A stretch of 13,432 nt of DNA from contig JAAZDU010000305.1 of assembly GCA_012512665.1 (NCBI GenBank), positions 1 through 13,432 of the forward strand. Direction: 5' to 3'. Origin of the DNA: Bacillota bacterium. Its GTDB lineage: Bacteria > Bacillota > Dethiobacteria > DTU022 > JAAZDU01. The position numbers and the translations under genes are program-made. Below are positions 12,648-13,432 of the stretch, one piece after another. Position 1 is the stretch's first letter, and every line of letters begins with the position of its first letter. Below the pieces are notes generated by a model that saw only the letters and a program-made list of their open reading frames with translations, was not told where the DNA came from and did not search any database.

Positions 12648-13432
12648 ATGGATGAAAAAAAACACTACCCCCGCTGGGTAGCTGATATCTCCCTGCTGGC
12701 CGTCACAGCAATTTGGGGACTTACATTTGTCACAGTAAAAAATGCTATAGAACTGCTGCCTCCTTTTAGCTTCAACTTCATGCGGTTTACCATGGCTTCC
12801 CTCATCATGCTCTGCCTTGCCCTGCCCTTTTGGAGGCGCTGTTCTTTAGCTACCGTCATTGCAGGAATTGCTATAGGAGTCTTCCTTTTTGGAGGATATT
12901 CTTTTCAAACAGTGGGGTTAATATATACTTCCGCGTCAAAAGCAGGTTTTATCACCGGTCTGTCTGTTATTCTGGTGCCGATCATGCTCACGCTCTCTTC
13001 CAGGCAGCTACCCGGAGCAGGTATTATCATAGGAGCAGTTTTTGCTACCATAGGCCTGGCTCTTCTTTCTTTTGACGGCGCAGAAAAGCTCAACCGCGGT
13101 GATTTTTTGGTCCTTTTATGCGCTGTTTCCTTCGCTCTTCAAATTATCTTTGTAGGAAAATTTGCTCCTCATCACCATACAATCTGGCTGGTCACCTGGC
13201 AGCTAATTACAGTGGCCTTCTTAAGCGGCTTAACCGCCTTTTTTGTAGAACCCGCGATAAAAACAATTACACCCCCTGTTTGGCGGGCCCTTGTCATCAC
13301 AGCACTCCTGGCAACTTGCGCAGCCCAATTTGTGCAGAACTACATGCAGCGCTTTACAACACCTGCTCATACAGCCATCATTTTTACCATGGAACCAGTT
13401 TTTGCAGCCGCCTTTGCCGTCCTGCTCCTGCA
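12648..13432 (+). CDS. EamA/DMT-family transporter (cut at right edge)
   Basis: Inner-membrane drug/metabolite transporter of the ten-helix EamA type; members export or import amino acids, metabolites or drugs, and the substrate cannot be told here. 261 residues are present and the usual length is about 290-300, so some 30-40 are missing. The first EamA repeat (about 15-142) starts with AVTAIWGLTFVTVKNAIELL (18-37) and shows FNFMRFTMASLIML (43-56), GGYSFQTVGL and TSASKAGFITGLSVILVPIM (94-113). The second repeat begins near residue 150 (NRGDFLVLLCAVSFALQ) and carries the closing pattern AAQFVQNYMQRFTTPAHTAI with EPVFAAAFAVLLL. Start ATG at 12648, with AGGTG 8 nt upstream. It follows panF by 95 nt. 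Confidence 0.92.
   Translation, partial: MDEKKHYPRWVADISLLAVTAIWGLTFVTVKNAIELLPPFSFNFMRFTMASLIMLCLALPFWRRCSLATVIAGIAIGVFLFGGYSFQTVGLIYTSASKAGFITGLSVILVPIMLTLSSRQLPGAGIIIGAVFATIGLALLSFDGAEKLNRGDFLVLLCAVSFALQIIFVGKFAPHHHTIWLVTWQLITVAFLSGLTAFFVEPAIKTITPPVWRALVITALLATCAAQFVQNYMQRFTTPAHTAIIFTMEPVFAAAFAVLLL

Overview
The window looks like part of the chromosome of a low-to-moderate GC Firmicute, most likely a strict anaerobe of the class Clostridia. The evidence is strong AGGAGG-type ribosome binding sites before nearly every gene, several GTG and TTG starts, sigma-A-type promoters (TTGACA/TAGAAT), short intergenic gaps, and a compact iscR-iscS-iscU cluster without hscA, hscB or fdx. Nothing resembles phage, an insertion sequence, CRISPR or a tRNA/rRNA gene.

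Layout. Positions 1-2840, all minus strand: a cut-off membrane protein, then (in transcription order from the right) acpS, iscR, iscS and iscU. An IscR-like operator and a TTGACA promoter lie between acpS and iscR. Positions 2841-3950, plus strand: a cold shock protein with its own promoter and a strong bidirectional terminator, then a nitroreductase with its own consensus promoter. The nitroreductase ends inside the convergent threonine synthase gene, whose last codons also hold the terminator that probably stops the nitroreductase transcript. Positions 3942-8700, minus strand: a 62-residue membrane peptide plus an SSS-family sodium symporter (1 nt apart), then an aspartate-type aminotransferase, then thrC. 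A 214-nt gap between the aminotransferase and thrC is full of inverted repeats. Positions 8844-10523, minus strand: an ACT-domain protein (UPF0237) followed by a UPF0210/DUF711 protein, a pair of unknown function. Positions 10763-12552, plus strand: a YhdT-like DUF997 protein and the sodium/pantothenate symporter PanF. Position 12648 to the right edge: an EamA/DMT exporter cut by the window end.

How it fits together. The genes are mostly housekeeping: Fe-S cluster assembly under IscR control, carrier-protein activation (AcpS) and pantothenate uptake (PanF, feeding CoA, the AcpS co-substrate), aspartate/threonine metabolism, and solute transport. Both SSS symporters are preceded at 1-2 nt by a small two-helix membrane protein, a repeated arrangement that suggests an obligate small subunit.

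I did not find a clearly new multi-gene system. The items most worth checking are the structured aminotransferase-thrC gap, the terminator embedded in the thrC coding sequence, the perfect hairpin that buries a ribosome binding site after iscU, the unclassified 62-residue symporter partner, and the UPF0210/ACT pair.
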